64,000 nucleotides of DNA from Heterobilharzia americana (lineage: Eukaryota; Platyhelminthes; Trematoda; Strigeidida; Schistosomatidae). The stretch covers positions 77,505,160 through 77,569,159 of the forward strand of contig OX104130.1 in NCBI GenBank assembly GCA_944470555.2, given 5' to 3'. The notes under the pieces were generated by a model. It searched no databases. It saw nothing but the letters and a program-made list of their open reading frames with translations, and had not been told where the DNA came from. Made by a program: the position numbers and the translations under genes. Positions 47,918 to 58,539 of the stretch are shown in pieces; position 1 is the first letter of the stretch, and each line of letters starts with the position of its first letter.

Positions 47918-49789
47918 GCAGTATAACTGCAGTCAAAAGGAGTCTAACTACTTAGCGAAAGGCAGTCGTACTGCAAAACAGTTCACTCTATTCTAATCCT
48001 TATCCCTGAAAACTTTCAAGATAAATGGCATAGAGAGGTGACAAAGTTTTGATTATTGTTGTTGTTTAGAAGCATTTTTCATGTGTGGTCGGACTCCAGA
48101 GTAAATACTGTGTAGACTAGACCTAATGTGCTAAGTCACAGTTAACTCAGTTGAAGAAACTCAGAGCCATCACCGACCGATGCATCTTTGACACGTTATG
48201 CATACCATACCACCATGTTTCCGCATGCATAATGAAGCTTAATACAAAGCCAAGGATGACCACATGAAATTTGAAGAGGAATCAACGAAGTTATTGTTTT
48301 TTTCGTCTCAGATCGATGTAGGCCATCAAAATCTTAGGAATCAGTGGTTAGATATTCTTAATTGCATAGTTCAAAATCAATCACAGTGATGCAGATATGT
48401 TTATTCTTTATCATTTTGAAAATTCTTAACATTTTTATTGGCCTCCATTCATTTGTTCTCATTCCTTTCTTATCATTCTGGTTTATCTAAATTTGTCCCT
48501 GTTTCCACTTTTTTTGTGCTGTTGCAAATTGTTGCAACTCAAATCTTTGTGCCGTGGTTCTTCTGTCTTCTGATATTATCATCGTTTAGGAAGCATATCT
48601 TTATAGTTTCTAGTAAGAACGAGTTCATTTTTCGCTACTTGATCGTGAATATGTTTAATAATGTCTCTCTAAAACTGCATACAATGTATCAGACAATGCT
48701 CGTATCTCTACTCAGAGAAAGTTAGTTGATGATGCTTTGAATGTTCATTGACTAAGGTGTCTGGTACTCCGGTACACATGCCACAAACATGAATATGCAA
48801 TCCTGCATAAAGTAGGATTAGATTTAAAACGAGAGTGAACGGACTGAAAAGCTATTTTCTAGGTTGCTTAATGCTCTTTTGAACCATTTAACTAATCAGA
48901 ACTTCGTGATTGAATTCTTTTTAATTATAGGAATCAGAGACTGAAGACTTTAAATGATGTAACCGGGGAATATATCACGTTCGAATAGATGTATTCACAG
49001 TATATATATTTTTCGAATTTTGGGCACTTTATTAATGTTCGCTTACCTGTATGCTACTCACTTATATTTTGTTATGCTTCTTAAGTTATCTTTCTCCTTT
49101 TAATTGTTTTCTCACTGTGTGATTTTGCAAAGGGGAGTAAACTGAACCTACCAAATTTCGTCAACAGTTGTACAGTGTGTCCGTTCATTCGATGTCGATA
49201 TGTTAGTATACTTAAAGAAGTCAAAGAGGCATAAAGAGCATCTTTAGAAGACTTGTAACTTCTGTAATATATCGAACTTTCTTTTAAGGATCAAGTATTC
49301 AGCATAACTGTTCTCTGTCGTGCTGTACGGGCTATTAAAAGTAGATTGGGAAATACTTTGTTATTGTTATTCCACTGCCTCACTTATAACTGCTTTGAAC
49401 TGGAAGCTCACTGACGCTATATGATCACTTATTACACCATTAACGGTTTTTAATAATCCGTTTATTAGTCAATCTATTTACATAAATTTTCATTAAGGCA
49501 GTATTTGTACAGGGAGATTAGAGTAATAGTCGATTGGAAGGTTGAATATAAATACGATATATCATAGCTTGGCCGAGTGATACGTATGGCCTAGGGTGGA
49601 ATTGGCAGTTAACTGACTGCATTCGATTTATGATTATCCTCCAAAACGCAAAACTTAGTAATAAGCGAGAAAGCTGATAAATTTACGGTATCTCAGCGTA
49701 TCAAATTAATTAAATAAAACTGTTGCTCATAAAAAAAATAGATGAAACTCAAAATAGTAAGAAAATAAATCATTGAACTAGAAATGTAT
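47918..49789. other. unassigned sequence
   Basis: AT-rich intergenic DNA without supported features. The frame at 48438-48725 is hydrophobic by composition only. Confidence 0.45.
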
Positions 49790-50310
49790 GACTGATTTAG
49801 AGGAAAAATAAAAGTACCAAAACTTCCATTAGCTTTGTACCAATCTATGTCAAGATTTCAGATAAACAGAAAAGATCAACGTAGAAACACACAGAAGTGC
49901 ATTGAGTCAAGGGATCACAAACCATAGCAGCATGCAAATAAAAGACTAATATGAAAGTAAAAAAATATCTATGGGAGGAGAAAGAACTTGAAAATTAAGG
50001 TTAGTGAAAAGTTCGAGCATTAGAAGACGCCAAAAAGGGAATACATTTGCGCCATTCGCACCGATTTTCAGCCATTTCATCAAGGGTCTACAACCATTGA
50101 TTCCTGTACTTTCGGGTACCTCAGCCAGGTAGTCTACATTTCTACAAGGCTCAAAACAACAGTCAGAGACTTTATAAACTGGTATTACTACTTGTCGTGG
50201 TTACTCTAAGAATTCTTGCAACCTAATCCAAATCCTGCTAGCACTACAGGGCTTCCTCCAACTACTGTGTCACTAATAAGGCAATCTAAATAAATCTCGT
50301 TTGTTGAAAT
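49790..50310 (-). repeat. RTE 3' terminal unit, copy B
   Basis: Same family and orientation as 3840-4430 and 62500-63300. The untranslated part matches (ATCAACGTAGAA near 49877, GTTAGTGAAAAGTTCGAGCATT near 50000) and so does the coding end (ACCGATTTTCAGCCATTTCA near 50070). 5'-truncated. Confidence 0.65.
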
Positions 50311-50447
50311 TTGTAGTTTTCTCCTGTCACCCTGCGTTGAATTACTCGACCCCTGTTGGCAGATGAACTCCTATGTAGATGCCCCGATGCTGCCTGGATA
50401 TTCATTATGTTGTAGTCTATTTGATGGTTAGCAGTGGAATTCAAGCC

Positions 50448-50687
50448 GTGCGTTTCCTACTATCTGGGACTCGTCAGGTGGATGTACCTGCACCCGAGTG
50501 AGTGATGTTGTTTCCACTTAGACTGGGACCCAGTACTCGTCGCTTCAAACATCAAAGCTCCAGTGGCCTAGTGAATAACGCTTTGGCGTTTGAAGCGATG
50601 GGCACTGGGTCGGAGCCTCAGTGAGGACATCATTCACTCACTAAGGTACTTGTAGCTGGCGAGTCCCGAATAGGAGGAAATGTGCGT
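50448..50687. repeat. imperfect palindrome containing a tRNA-like sequence
   Basis: Outer arms: CGTGCGTTTCCTAC-ATCTGGGACTCG (left) against CGAGTCCCGAATAGGAGGAAATGTGCG (right). Inner arms: CGCTTCAAAC (50541-50550) against GTTTGAAGCG (50588-50597), a perfect 10-bp match. The right half resembles a tRNA-derived SINE head: AGTGGCCTAGTGAATAACGC (box A-like, 50562-50581) and CTGGGTCGGAGCC (box B-like, near 50605). Two head-to-head copies of one SINE explain it best. Confidence 0.65.
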
Positions 50688-52214
50688 TCCGGATTTCTTT
50701 ACTAGTCACAAAATAGACTCCAAATAAATCCCATTGTAAACACAGTATTCTGAGCACTGAAAATACTAATTAATTGACAGTAGAGTTTCTGGGGGAATAA
50801 GCATATTTCACAACACCTTTTCTGATAACTTTGTACCTACTTTATGAAATAGTATAGGATCTTTTATGAATGACTAGTTGTCTTCATGAGCGTTATCTGC
50901 CTTGCAAGTCCGTAAAGAGCATTTATTTCGCCAGGAAGAACTGCAAAATACTCTTCCGTCACTATATTCTTCGGGAATGAAGACCTACGATCATAGAGGT
51001 TAAAAATATTACCCAAACTTCCTTCTTCGTCTGACTGAATATTCACTCATCAATTATTCAAAAATGAAACAAGAAGGATAGGCATCACTAGTTCCCTTGT
51101 TTGCGGCTGGCGACTTGGATAGTTCTTGTGGTCCGTTTTTCTCAGTAATTAACCGAAACATAAATTTGAAAATTCCTATCTTTCTAAGTACTGTACTCTA
51201 GTAAAGGTTTTTGAAGTGGAAATAATTATCGACATTGTAACGGCCGACGGTTTGGTAAGAAAAGTTAGGTCGTCAGTTATCATGTAGTAGGGAAGTGAAC
51301 TTACTTTATTTTCTCTTAGCAAAGTTACATGACATTCTGTGGATAATGCATTGTATGTGTGTGTCTACATTCGAAATACGCTTGGATAAGTGGATTTTCT
51401 AAAGTTGTTTAGTGTTTTCCACCTTGTTTTCAATGAAGAGCATGAATTTGTCGTCTATGATTCTAAAGAAAAATTTTATTCTCTTCTCCAAAACATTTTT
51501 AAAAACGAATTATATTGTTGACTACATGAGATTGTTATCTACCCTAGCCCCTCCACACCAAAAAATTGACACCTACTTATTCGATATACAATACAAGGCT
51601 TATAAATTACTTCCATCTCGAAGTATATTCGGTAATATTCACTCATAACCTTTGATACAAACATTCAAAATTAGTGTATTATCCAGATGTGGAGTTGTGC
51701 CTCCATTCGTTTAAGTAGTTGACTTTCAAATAATGGGCAACGGGTTCGAACACCACTCCACCTACCGAGGTTTGGGCAGTCAGGTAGTATCATTTGCTGT
51801 CATACAATAGTTGTGGATCGTTGCCTACTACACGAATGTCCATAAGGTTGGTGAATGTATTTCAAATTCGCACTATCTAGATACAAAAGAACTAATCTGT
51901 TAAGTCAATGATTACAAATGTATGCTGGGAAGTATTTTTATCTCCGCGTTAGGGTAATCTAGACCATAACAACTCTAATTCGAATATATCTTCTTTTCAG
52001 TAACAATTTACGCATATGAGTCGTTTTAAATGTTTCTTCAACTACTTGAAGTGATGAACTGCTTAGACTCTACGTCCCCTAGAGCCACTTTTACTTTTCA
52101 CTGTTTTGACAAAAGTGGCATCTTAGTTGTTGCTCATTCCTTATCTCGGCAGAGCCTAAATGAAGCAATCATTAGTTATATCATGAATAATAAATACATT
52201 TTATGAAGTCTTTG
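50688..52214. other. mostly unassigned; short dispersed repeat near 51700-51790
   Basis: Positions 51700-51790 (minus) carry a repeat related to 53060-53170, 61090-61140 and 61750-61830, with core CGGTAGGTGGAGTGGTGTTC. The remainder has no supported feature. Confidence 0.45.
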
Positions 52215-52560
52215 ATTTAGTTTGAGTCGTGTGGGGCGATGCAGACTAACCAGTTGAGGTCCACGGGACAAGAGAAATCAGTGGTTGGAAACCCTAGTTG
52301 ATACGGCTGAAAACCGATGTCAGTGGCGCAGATGTATGCATACATTATCCTCATCTTAACGACGCTATACCGAATCCCACCATCTTCTCATTTTTTCTTT
52401 CTTTCGTTTAGTACTTTATATATCTTTAGACTGGATTTTCTTTTCTTCGTCTTTCACTTCACTGCTTTTAACTGGGTGTACTGATATGAGATGAGATGTG
52501 ACAACTCGGACCGTTACGCAGTAACGCCTGGTTCTATGTTGATGATGATGACATTATAAT
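52215..52560 (+). repeat. RTE (SR2-like) 3' end with TGA microsatellite tail
   Basis: The last codons read NQWLETLVDTAENRCQW-like in frame around 52275-52330 (agtggttggaaaccctagtt), followed by an untranslated region shared with 1490-2420 and 59880-60100 (GCATACATTATC, then a pyrimidine-rich stretch). It ends in a TGATGATGATGA repeat at 52540-52552. Only the last 345 bases are present, a severe 5' truncation. Confidence 0.7.
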
Positions 52561-53793
52561 CTATCTAAAATGTCTATAAATGTTTTGTAAACAAATGCTA
52601 AGAAGTTTCCGATTAATATGACAACAAAATGCTACGTTATTTTAACTAAGATGGCTGACTGAAGTTTAGAACTATAGAGTTAAACCAGAAAGTTGTATTA
52701 TTACTTTGATATGATTATGAGCAATAAATTCTGCCGAAAGCATTATCCAGTAACTAAGATCGTTTCACTGTGTGAAACATAATAAAAGTTTCAGTTTGCA
52801 AGTTTGTGTGGATTTATTGGTTTCAATATGGTACTCATCATGAACTGTTGGCACCAGTCAGGGAACTACCAAAAAACTGGGAGCACTAGACAGTTGTTTG
52901 GTTACTGTATGCGCACCTACTACCCCACCAAGGGTGGTTCTCCAATAGATGTCGGTCAGTGATGAATACCACTTTAAAATATAATAAAAGAACTATAGTA
53001 GAAGTTTTCTCTTGAGTTATTCTGTTCACTTGTCCTCAGAAAGATTGGGTGTGTAAAGTGAATTGAACTTTCGTACGCAAGGACCGTAAATCTACCTAAC
53101 TACTTTGGATCTCTGTAAGTGGATCGGGTTTCGAACTTATAATCCAGTGGTCGAAAGTTGATTATCCAGTTTACAGAACCGCAGCTTCATTACCATTGGA
53201 TATAATGGAAATGATATTGTGCCTGTGTATATTACAGTAACTATACTTTGTCGTAAGCCAATTCATTGCAAAATTCTATATGTTCTGTAGAGATGTCATT
53301 AGTTGGACAACAACCATTTGTTGCTACCGAATTATACAAACTATGTATAATTACTGTTTCCAAGATCACTATTCTCAAATACCTCTCAGGTATTATCCGT
53401 AAAAAGTAATTGCAGTTATGTGTGTTTTTTAAGAGGAGAATCGCTTAATTCTTATTCATCATTTCAATATTCACTGAAATGTTTTTTCGCATATTGTAAT
53501 GCTTGCAAATCTTGCTTAAAATACACGTAAAGCTTCCAAAAGTTATGAATCCCATTGTCATTGCTTTGTATGAAATCCCTCTCTGTAAATGCATACAATT
53601 GAGTTGTTTTGAGGTGCATTATCGCATCTACTCTTGTGTTGTTGTACCCATCTATCCTAACGACATGTATATTTCTACGTTTAAAATTGCACTACTCCTA
53701 AGTAGTTAAATTAAATAAATCGAAGTGGAGTGCAATGTGTTGACGTGTAGAACAGTTTACTTAAATTAATTTCACTTATTTTTTTAATCATAG
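52561..53793. other. intergenic or 5' region of the MUS81 copy
   Basis: Contains one copy of the short dispersed repeat (53060-53170). A first MUS81 exon with the start codon must lie here or further upstream, but none could be chosen with confidence. Pyrimidine-rich acceptor sequence lies at 53770-53797. Confidence 0.4.
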
Positions 53794-53797
53794 TCAG

Positions 53798-53908
53798 AAA
53801 AAGAAGAAACCAGGTGATGGACCAAATCTTTTATTTCAAAACTGGATAAAAGAAGCTATGGAAAATGCATTCGCAAAAGATGCTAAGTCATACTATGCTT
53901 ACAGAAAG
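53798..53908 (+). CDS. MUS81: MUS81 N-terminal exon (partial gene)
   Basis: This exon encodes a Lys-rich start (KKKPGDGPNLLFQNWIKEAM) and the first helix of the MUS81 N-terminal domain, ending DAKSYYAYRK. In animals MUS81 is the catalytic subunit of the MUS81-EME1 nuclease, which cuts stalled forks and branched recombination intermediates in the nucleus. The acceptor may be TAG at 53793 or TCAG at 53797; the second keeps a whole number of codons. The donor is AAG|GTTAGA. The start codon lies in a separate upstream exon not identified. Confidence 0.8.
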
Positions 53909-53952
53909 GTTAGATAATCTTGACACCAAACATATGATATCCTATTTTACAG
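53909..53952 (+). other. 44-nt intron within MUS81
   Basis: GT at 53909 and AG at 53951-53952 with TTTTACAG at the acceptor. Splicing here joins two frames that are continuous with MUS81 homology. Very short introns near the 5' end of genes are a known schistosome feature. Confidence 0.8.
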
Positions 53953-54189
53953 GCTCTTTCTTCCCTGAAAAAGTATCCATTATTATTACAAAGTGGAAAA
54001 GAATGCAAAATTTTAGAAGGTTTTGGATCAAAATTGTGTGATCTTCTAGATGAAAAGTTAATGCGATATGCTGAAGATCTACAACTAACAGTAATCGAAG
54101 CATTACATCATGGTAATAGAAGTTTGAAAGCGTCGTTGTCATTAACAAAGACAACAGGAACAGCAACCTGTAGAACAAATCCAGTTGAA
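53953..54189 (+). CDS. MUS81: MUS81 second conserved exon (helix-hairpin-helix region)
   Basis: 79 codons in phase with the preceding exon. It begins [20 protein letters not shown] and continues [20 protein letters not shown]. This is the MUS81 helix-hairpin-helix core: a basic helix, then a Ser-Gly-Lys-Glu turn, an FG hairpin and an acidic helix. The donor is GAA|GTAAGT at 54190. The winged-helix, ERCC4-type nuclease and C-terminal parts were not found in the 10 kb downstream, so the gene either has a very long next intron or is an incomplete copy. Confidence 0.85.
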
Positions 54190-54207
54190 GTAAGTCAACA
54201 AACACAC

Positions 54208-54213
54208 TTTATT
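54208..54213 (-). terminator. polyadenylation signal AATAAA of the minus-strand gene
   Basis: AATAAA on the minus strand starts 10 nt after the stop codon ends. If used, cleavage 10-30 nt further would fall at about 54178-54198, on the MUS81 splice donor. Confidence 0.5.
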
Positions 54214-54223
54214 TACATTTTAC

Positions 54224-55399
54224 TCATACAAGATCAAATTCAAATGCAGGATTATAATTTTCATTTGAAGCAGTATATTTTCCTTTAATTTGTTCAACAT
54301 TTAAATCTTTAAATGGTGTTCTTTGTATACTTGTATCAGAGAATTTCAATTGTTTCTTTTGCCTCTTAATACATGCATTTATCACAATAATAAGACTTAT
54401 AATTAGCATAGTTGGTAGACTAAACATAATTCCCAATGCCCAATGACGTGGATAGCATACAATACGTATACTTGCATAGTCATAATTTGGTGCTGTCATT
54501 GTCTCTACTGTATAATCAATAATATAACTTTTAGGAGATGATGTCACTTTGCATAGAGTTGTTGTTCTACCATCGCATATCACTGGATCACAAGGATTAG
54601 GTGACCAACGTGTACGAAAGAGATCCATGTATCCGGTTATTATTGGTGTTGATTCAATTTCTAATTTCTCTACAATATCACTTGTTGATGAAGATGTAAT
54701 AATTCTTAGTATTAATGTATATATATCATTCTGTTCAATTGTAATATCTTGTCTATCATCTAAATTTGTTTGCAAAATGTACCATGAACAACACTTTTCA
54801 TAACCTTGTTTATATGATCCAGTTTGACTCCATTTGTTAAATGATTCTTGACCTTTAAGCATAATTATTTGTACTGGTTTTGAAAAGTTATGCATATGTA
54901 TATGATCACCTGCATTAAGTCGTAGACTAGAAAATGTCGGTAAACTCCAGTTACGTAGAACTAGACTATAATTTTGTTGTGCTTCATAATGTGGTGAAAT
55001 CGTTGTTGCCCAAACACGAACTCTTAATTTATTTGATTGTATCTCTAAATGATTACATGTGATTGAACGTAATTCATGTATATTCATTAGAAAAGTGTTA
55101 GATGGTTCACCGATAAGTATTTGATCACCTTTAGCTAAAATCATATCTATCGGTCCGAGTATATAATGAATGAAAGCTAATGCACTAACAATGGATCCAA
55201 GTGATAGACAAGCACAAACTAATAATAAACGACATAGTTTAGACATTCTACTTTTCATCAATACGGCTATACTGATCATAATCAAGGGGATCAATGTTAT
55301 CAGACCAACAATCATGAATACAAAGATGTAACTTTTGTGTGAAACTTCATGTATACCTGCCACAGTGTGTGTTGTTATCAAATCATTCGAAGAATCCAT
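54224..55399 (-). CDS. three-pass membrane protein of unknown function, single exon
   Basis: 391 residues, unbroken. Predicted membrane segments lie at about 24-48, 57-80 and 320-343. Between the second and third is a domain of about 240 residues with six Cys (203, 204, 270, 275, 283, 315) and N-glycosylation sequons (Asn 143, 150, 171), so it is probably lumenal or extracellular. The tail is basic (KRQKKQ) and ends [13 protein letters not shown], which includes an NPxF-like sorting motif. The layout of two N-terminal helices, a beta-rich domain and one C-terminal helix recalls APD-type membrane proteins, but there is no RING and the likeness is weak. The start was set at the first Met, which directly precedes the first hydrophobic segment. 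AT-rich codons fit host rather than transposon. Confidence 0.85.
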   Translation of the reverse strand: MDSSNDLITTHTVAGIHEVSHKSYIFVFMIVGLITLIPLIMISIAVLMKSRMSKLCRLLLVCACLSLGSIVSALAFIHYILGPIDMILAKGDQILIGEPSNTFLMNIHELRSITCNHLEIQSNKLRVRVWATTISPHYEAQQNYSLVLRNWSLPTFSSLRLNAGDHIHMHNFSKPVQIIMLKGQESFNKWSQTGSYKQGYEKCCSWYILQTNLDDRQDITIEQNDIYTLILRIITSSSTSDIVEKLEIESTPIITGYMDLFRTRWSPNPCDPVICDGRTTTLCKVTSSPKSYIIDYTVETMTAPNYDYASIRIVCYPRHWALGIMFSLPTMLIISLIIVINACIKRQKKQLKFSDTSIQRTPFKDLNVEQIKGKYTASNENYNPAFEFDLV

Positions 55400-55529
55400 T
55401 TTTTACAGCCACTGTTGATCTTTTCTATTGTTATGAAGAATACTTCATTGTTCGTTTATTTTTCTTCTAAAGTGTAGGGAAAGAAAGAAGTATTCTATAG
55501 GTTATTACACTGGTGAAAGTGATAATTGA

Positions 55530-55800
55530 CTTTCAACCACAAAGCGATGGGTTTAAATTGATGTGTGGTCATACCAAGAGGTGGCATCAGTCCGTAAAGT
55601 CCCTAATGGTTGGTGTAAGCCATGTTAGGATATGTGGACTACCTAACTGTGGTCCCAGACACGATACGGATTGGTGGTTGAAGGTTATTGGTGACATGGC
55701 TGAAAATCGGTTACAGTGGTGCAAGTGTATTCACTTGTTAATGCTCTATATAGCTTGAATATTCGCACTTAAGTTTGTTTATTCTCTCAAATAACTTTGT
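55530..55800 (+). repeat. RTE 3' terminal unit, plus-strand copy
   Basis: One open stretch gives the end of the RTE protein: HTKRWHQSVKSLMVGVSHV, then CGPRHDTDWWLKVIGDMAEN and RLQWCKCIH. The same residues, on the minus strand, are decayed in the copies at 3840, 49790 and 62500. It lies 130 bases upstream of the start of the minus-strand gene, within its promoter region. Confidence 0.75.
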
Positions 55801-56589
55801 CTACTTTGATAGAACTATTTTTCTATTCATCTGTGCTTTGTATGCTGCTGTGAAGTATGTGGAAACTTGAACTGACGCACTTGTTTGCGAGGATCTATGC
55901 TGATTCTATCTGTCTGTCTTGGTTCAAAATGGACTCTATTAATTTTCGTTGGTTAGAATAGTCGGTTAATATGATCAGCTGTCATATAATCGACAGAAAT
56001 TATCACCAAGTACTCGAGGACATTCTATATTAGATTTGTTTATTTGATATACAGCACACAGTGATACAGTATTACTCTTCATAATCATATCTAAGTAATC
56101 CTACAGCTTTCGACATCTGATTGTTGTAGTCCTATACTTTCATATTCTTTGTTTTTGTGTTAGCAAACATTTCCACACCTTCCGTATAGGCGTTGCGTCA
56201 CTCCTATTATATATGTTAGATGTTGACTCGATAAACAAAGACTCGGTAATCAGTCTCTCTCTGTCTCTCTCCACCTAACTATATTGGACTTGAATACATT
56301 GGTTTTTATCTCATTCGGCATTCATTAAAATAACCGAATTTTTCTCTAGACCCTGATTAGATAGTTTAACCTCTGGACTTGACTTAACAGTCATTGCATG
56401 GTATTTTGTGGAGTTGGGTCTACTGGATCCCTAAGTCGACGAAGCTTATCTCTGAGTGAGTTTGTGAGTTTAAATACCACCATGATTCCAGATTGGTTGG
56501 GAATTCTGCATAAAGTTCCTGATATTCATCCGTTATATCGAAGTATACTAGGGGCCTTGAATTCCTATCTACTTGCGTTGTCATTATTA
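55801..56589. other. unassigned sequence
   Basis: Includes a short CT-rich tract at 56252-56272. The frame at 56398-56607 runs into the SINE and has no motif. Confidence 0.42.
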
Positions 56590-56740
56590 ATCATTGATAC
56601 TGGCTGATGATTGAAGGTCAGATGGAAATTTAGGCTGCAAAAGGATTCGAACCAGTGACCACCGGGTTCCCACCCTGGTGCTCTACCAACTGAGCTACGA
56701 GACCCGACTGCCGACCAGATTTTCATTTCACTTCAATCAA
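56590..56740 (-). repeat. tRNA-derived SINE with proline-type pseudo-tRNA head
   Basis: On the minus strand, 56705-56634 reads GGGTCTCGTAGCTCAGTTGG, then TAGAGC (box A), an anticodon arm with loop GTGGGAA (anticodon GGG in the usual place after T33) and GGTTCGAATCC (box B). The acceptor and T-arm 3' halves do not pair, so it is not a working tRNA. The tail (CTAAATTTCCATCTGACC, then CCAGTATCAATGAT) matches the copy at 63787-63905. Confidence 0.75.
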
Positions 56741-56879
56741 CAAGGGCTTTCCTGACTACCATGTGAATTCGTGACGCGTTACTATCTCTCGATCGTCCTC
56801 ACACTGCTTGCTCAATCAAGGCTTTTCATTCCAATCCCAATCTGCTTGAATTAGAGAGGGTGAGCATCTTATAGATTAT

Positions 56880-57125
56880 CAGTTTGACTATCTGAGATTA
56901 CCGTGGTTTGGTAGACTTGTGCCGATACGGGCTGATGAATAAAGTGAAATAAAAATCTGGTCATCAGTTGGGTATCGTAGCTCAGTTGGTTGAGCACTGT
57001 GCCTGAAACCCCTTGGTCACTGATTTGAACTTTCCCGCTCCCCAGATTTTTATTTCACTTTCAATCATCACCCAGTATCAAAAATAAAAGTCTACCAAAC
57101 TGGAGCTATCTCAGATAGTCAAACT
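56880..57125 (+). repeat. tRNA-like head inside an 80-bp inverted repeat
   Basis: A tRNA-like sequence (56970-57041, box A GTAGCTCAGTTGGTTGAGC, weak box B GATTTGAAC) sits between two inverted arms, 56880-56960 and 57042-57125. The inner 20 bp AAAGTGAAATAAAAATCTGG (56941-56960) is perfectly complementary to 57042-57061, and the outer parts match well (CTACCAAAC, ATCTCAGATAGTCAAACT). Confidence 0.75.
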
Positions 57126-57299
57126 AACAAAATTATTATTTCTATATTTACATCACTATTGAAAGAAACAAGAAGACAGAGACGAAGGAAGTAATGTTTG
57201 TTATTAACATATGGTAAAGTAGTCGTTAAATATGGGTACACCTTGCACTAAGACAGTCATTTGCATAATGTGCTTCCTTTTCTGCCTCTCTATTGATTT

Positions 57300-57960
57300 A
57301 CTCTTAATACGCCCTCATTGTCTCTTGCATTTCTCTGGGCAGAATTCTTACCCATTCCTGGTAATTCCCTATGATTTCTGCCGCCCTGTCAACATATACT
57401 AACTTATATCCATTCTTATCAGCAACGCGCACTACACTATTGCTACTTTGTTTCTTATGTGTTCTTACGACTTTCTTTACAAGATAATTACTGATTAGTG
57501 GAGTTTCTTTCATGTGTTTCAATTTCCCATTTAAATCCTTGCACTGACTATCTATTTTTCTGACTCTATTATCTAGAAATTTGAGGAAACCGACATTAAC
57601 AGATAATGGATGAAGTGATCTGAATACCTGTTAGAATGTAGTGTCTAAACCACCATCTGTTATTTGTTTTATTATGCAATCCACTGTAGTTAATTCTTGT
57701 TCATTTTCTACCTTATAAGTGAACTGGATTACATCTACGATGCTTTTGTGTGTGTGTGTGAAGAAACTGTCTATATGTTTTGATTCCAACATAGTAAATG
57801 CACCATCTAGATATCGTCACCATATCGGGTGTAAGACTAAACGTTTCTAAAGCCATATTTTCCAACTATTCATAAATATACCTGCTACGATTAGGGATAT
57901 TGGTGATTGTATTACTACTCCTTCCGTTTATCTGTATGTTTTATCCTGAAACTTGAAACT
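57300..57960 (-). pseudogene. Penelope-like element fragment (RT end and spacer)
   Basis: On the minus strand, decayed frames follow PLE order: ALETFSLTPDMV near 57840 (the strand before the active site), RQFLHTHTK near 57760, HSNRYSDHFIHYLLMSV near 57600 and MKHMKETPLISNYLVKKVVR at 57522-57460. Many stops. It is a different PLE lineage from the copy at 40560, which reads FNSCHPNL at the same place. Confidence 0.6.
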
Positions 57961-58539
57961 TATTCAGTTTCTTCCTGTTTCTCTTCGAACTCACTTAATT
58001 ACTAGTAATCGAGTTCAAAATGCATTAATTACATGGCGATTAACATTTCAGTCAATGTTCATGCGTTCAATATCAAGTTGTATTTAACTCGTGATTCCGT
58101 ATCATATTAATTATCGAAATTATATGATATTAGATTGTTCATGTGACAGCGCACAGTGATACAATATTACTTGTTGAATAACGTTTCCATCATCGGAAAC
58201 GTCTCCAACAGAATTTATGGCTCATATTTCATGTTTAGTATGGAATTACGCTCCACCACAGTGCTCAAGTTTTGCTCTTACATACACATAAAGATCATCA
58301 ATCCCTAATGCATTGATTGGAAAATTACTAATGCTTTTAGAACCAAATTTTTTCACTCAAAAATGATATAACTCGTTGCTGCCACGATTGTTTTCGGTAG
58401 TGTACAAATATTTTTCACCTGGACATCTCTTTGACTTCAGGTTGCCTGTGTTCGAATTTTTTGTCAAAGTAGTTTTTACGAAGAAATCGTTATATATCTT
58501 GGTCATGTGTTCTTTTAAACATTTTTTTGAAAATTTACT

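Noticed and set aside
56634..56705. A functional tRNA-Pro gene on the minus strand
   Set aside because: Box A, the anticodon loop and box B look good, but the acceptor and T-stem 3' halves do not pair and the sequence shares a SINE tail with another copy.
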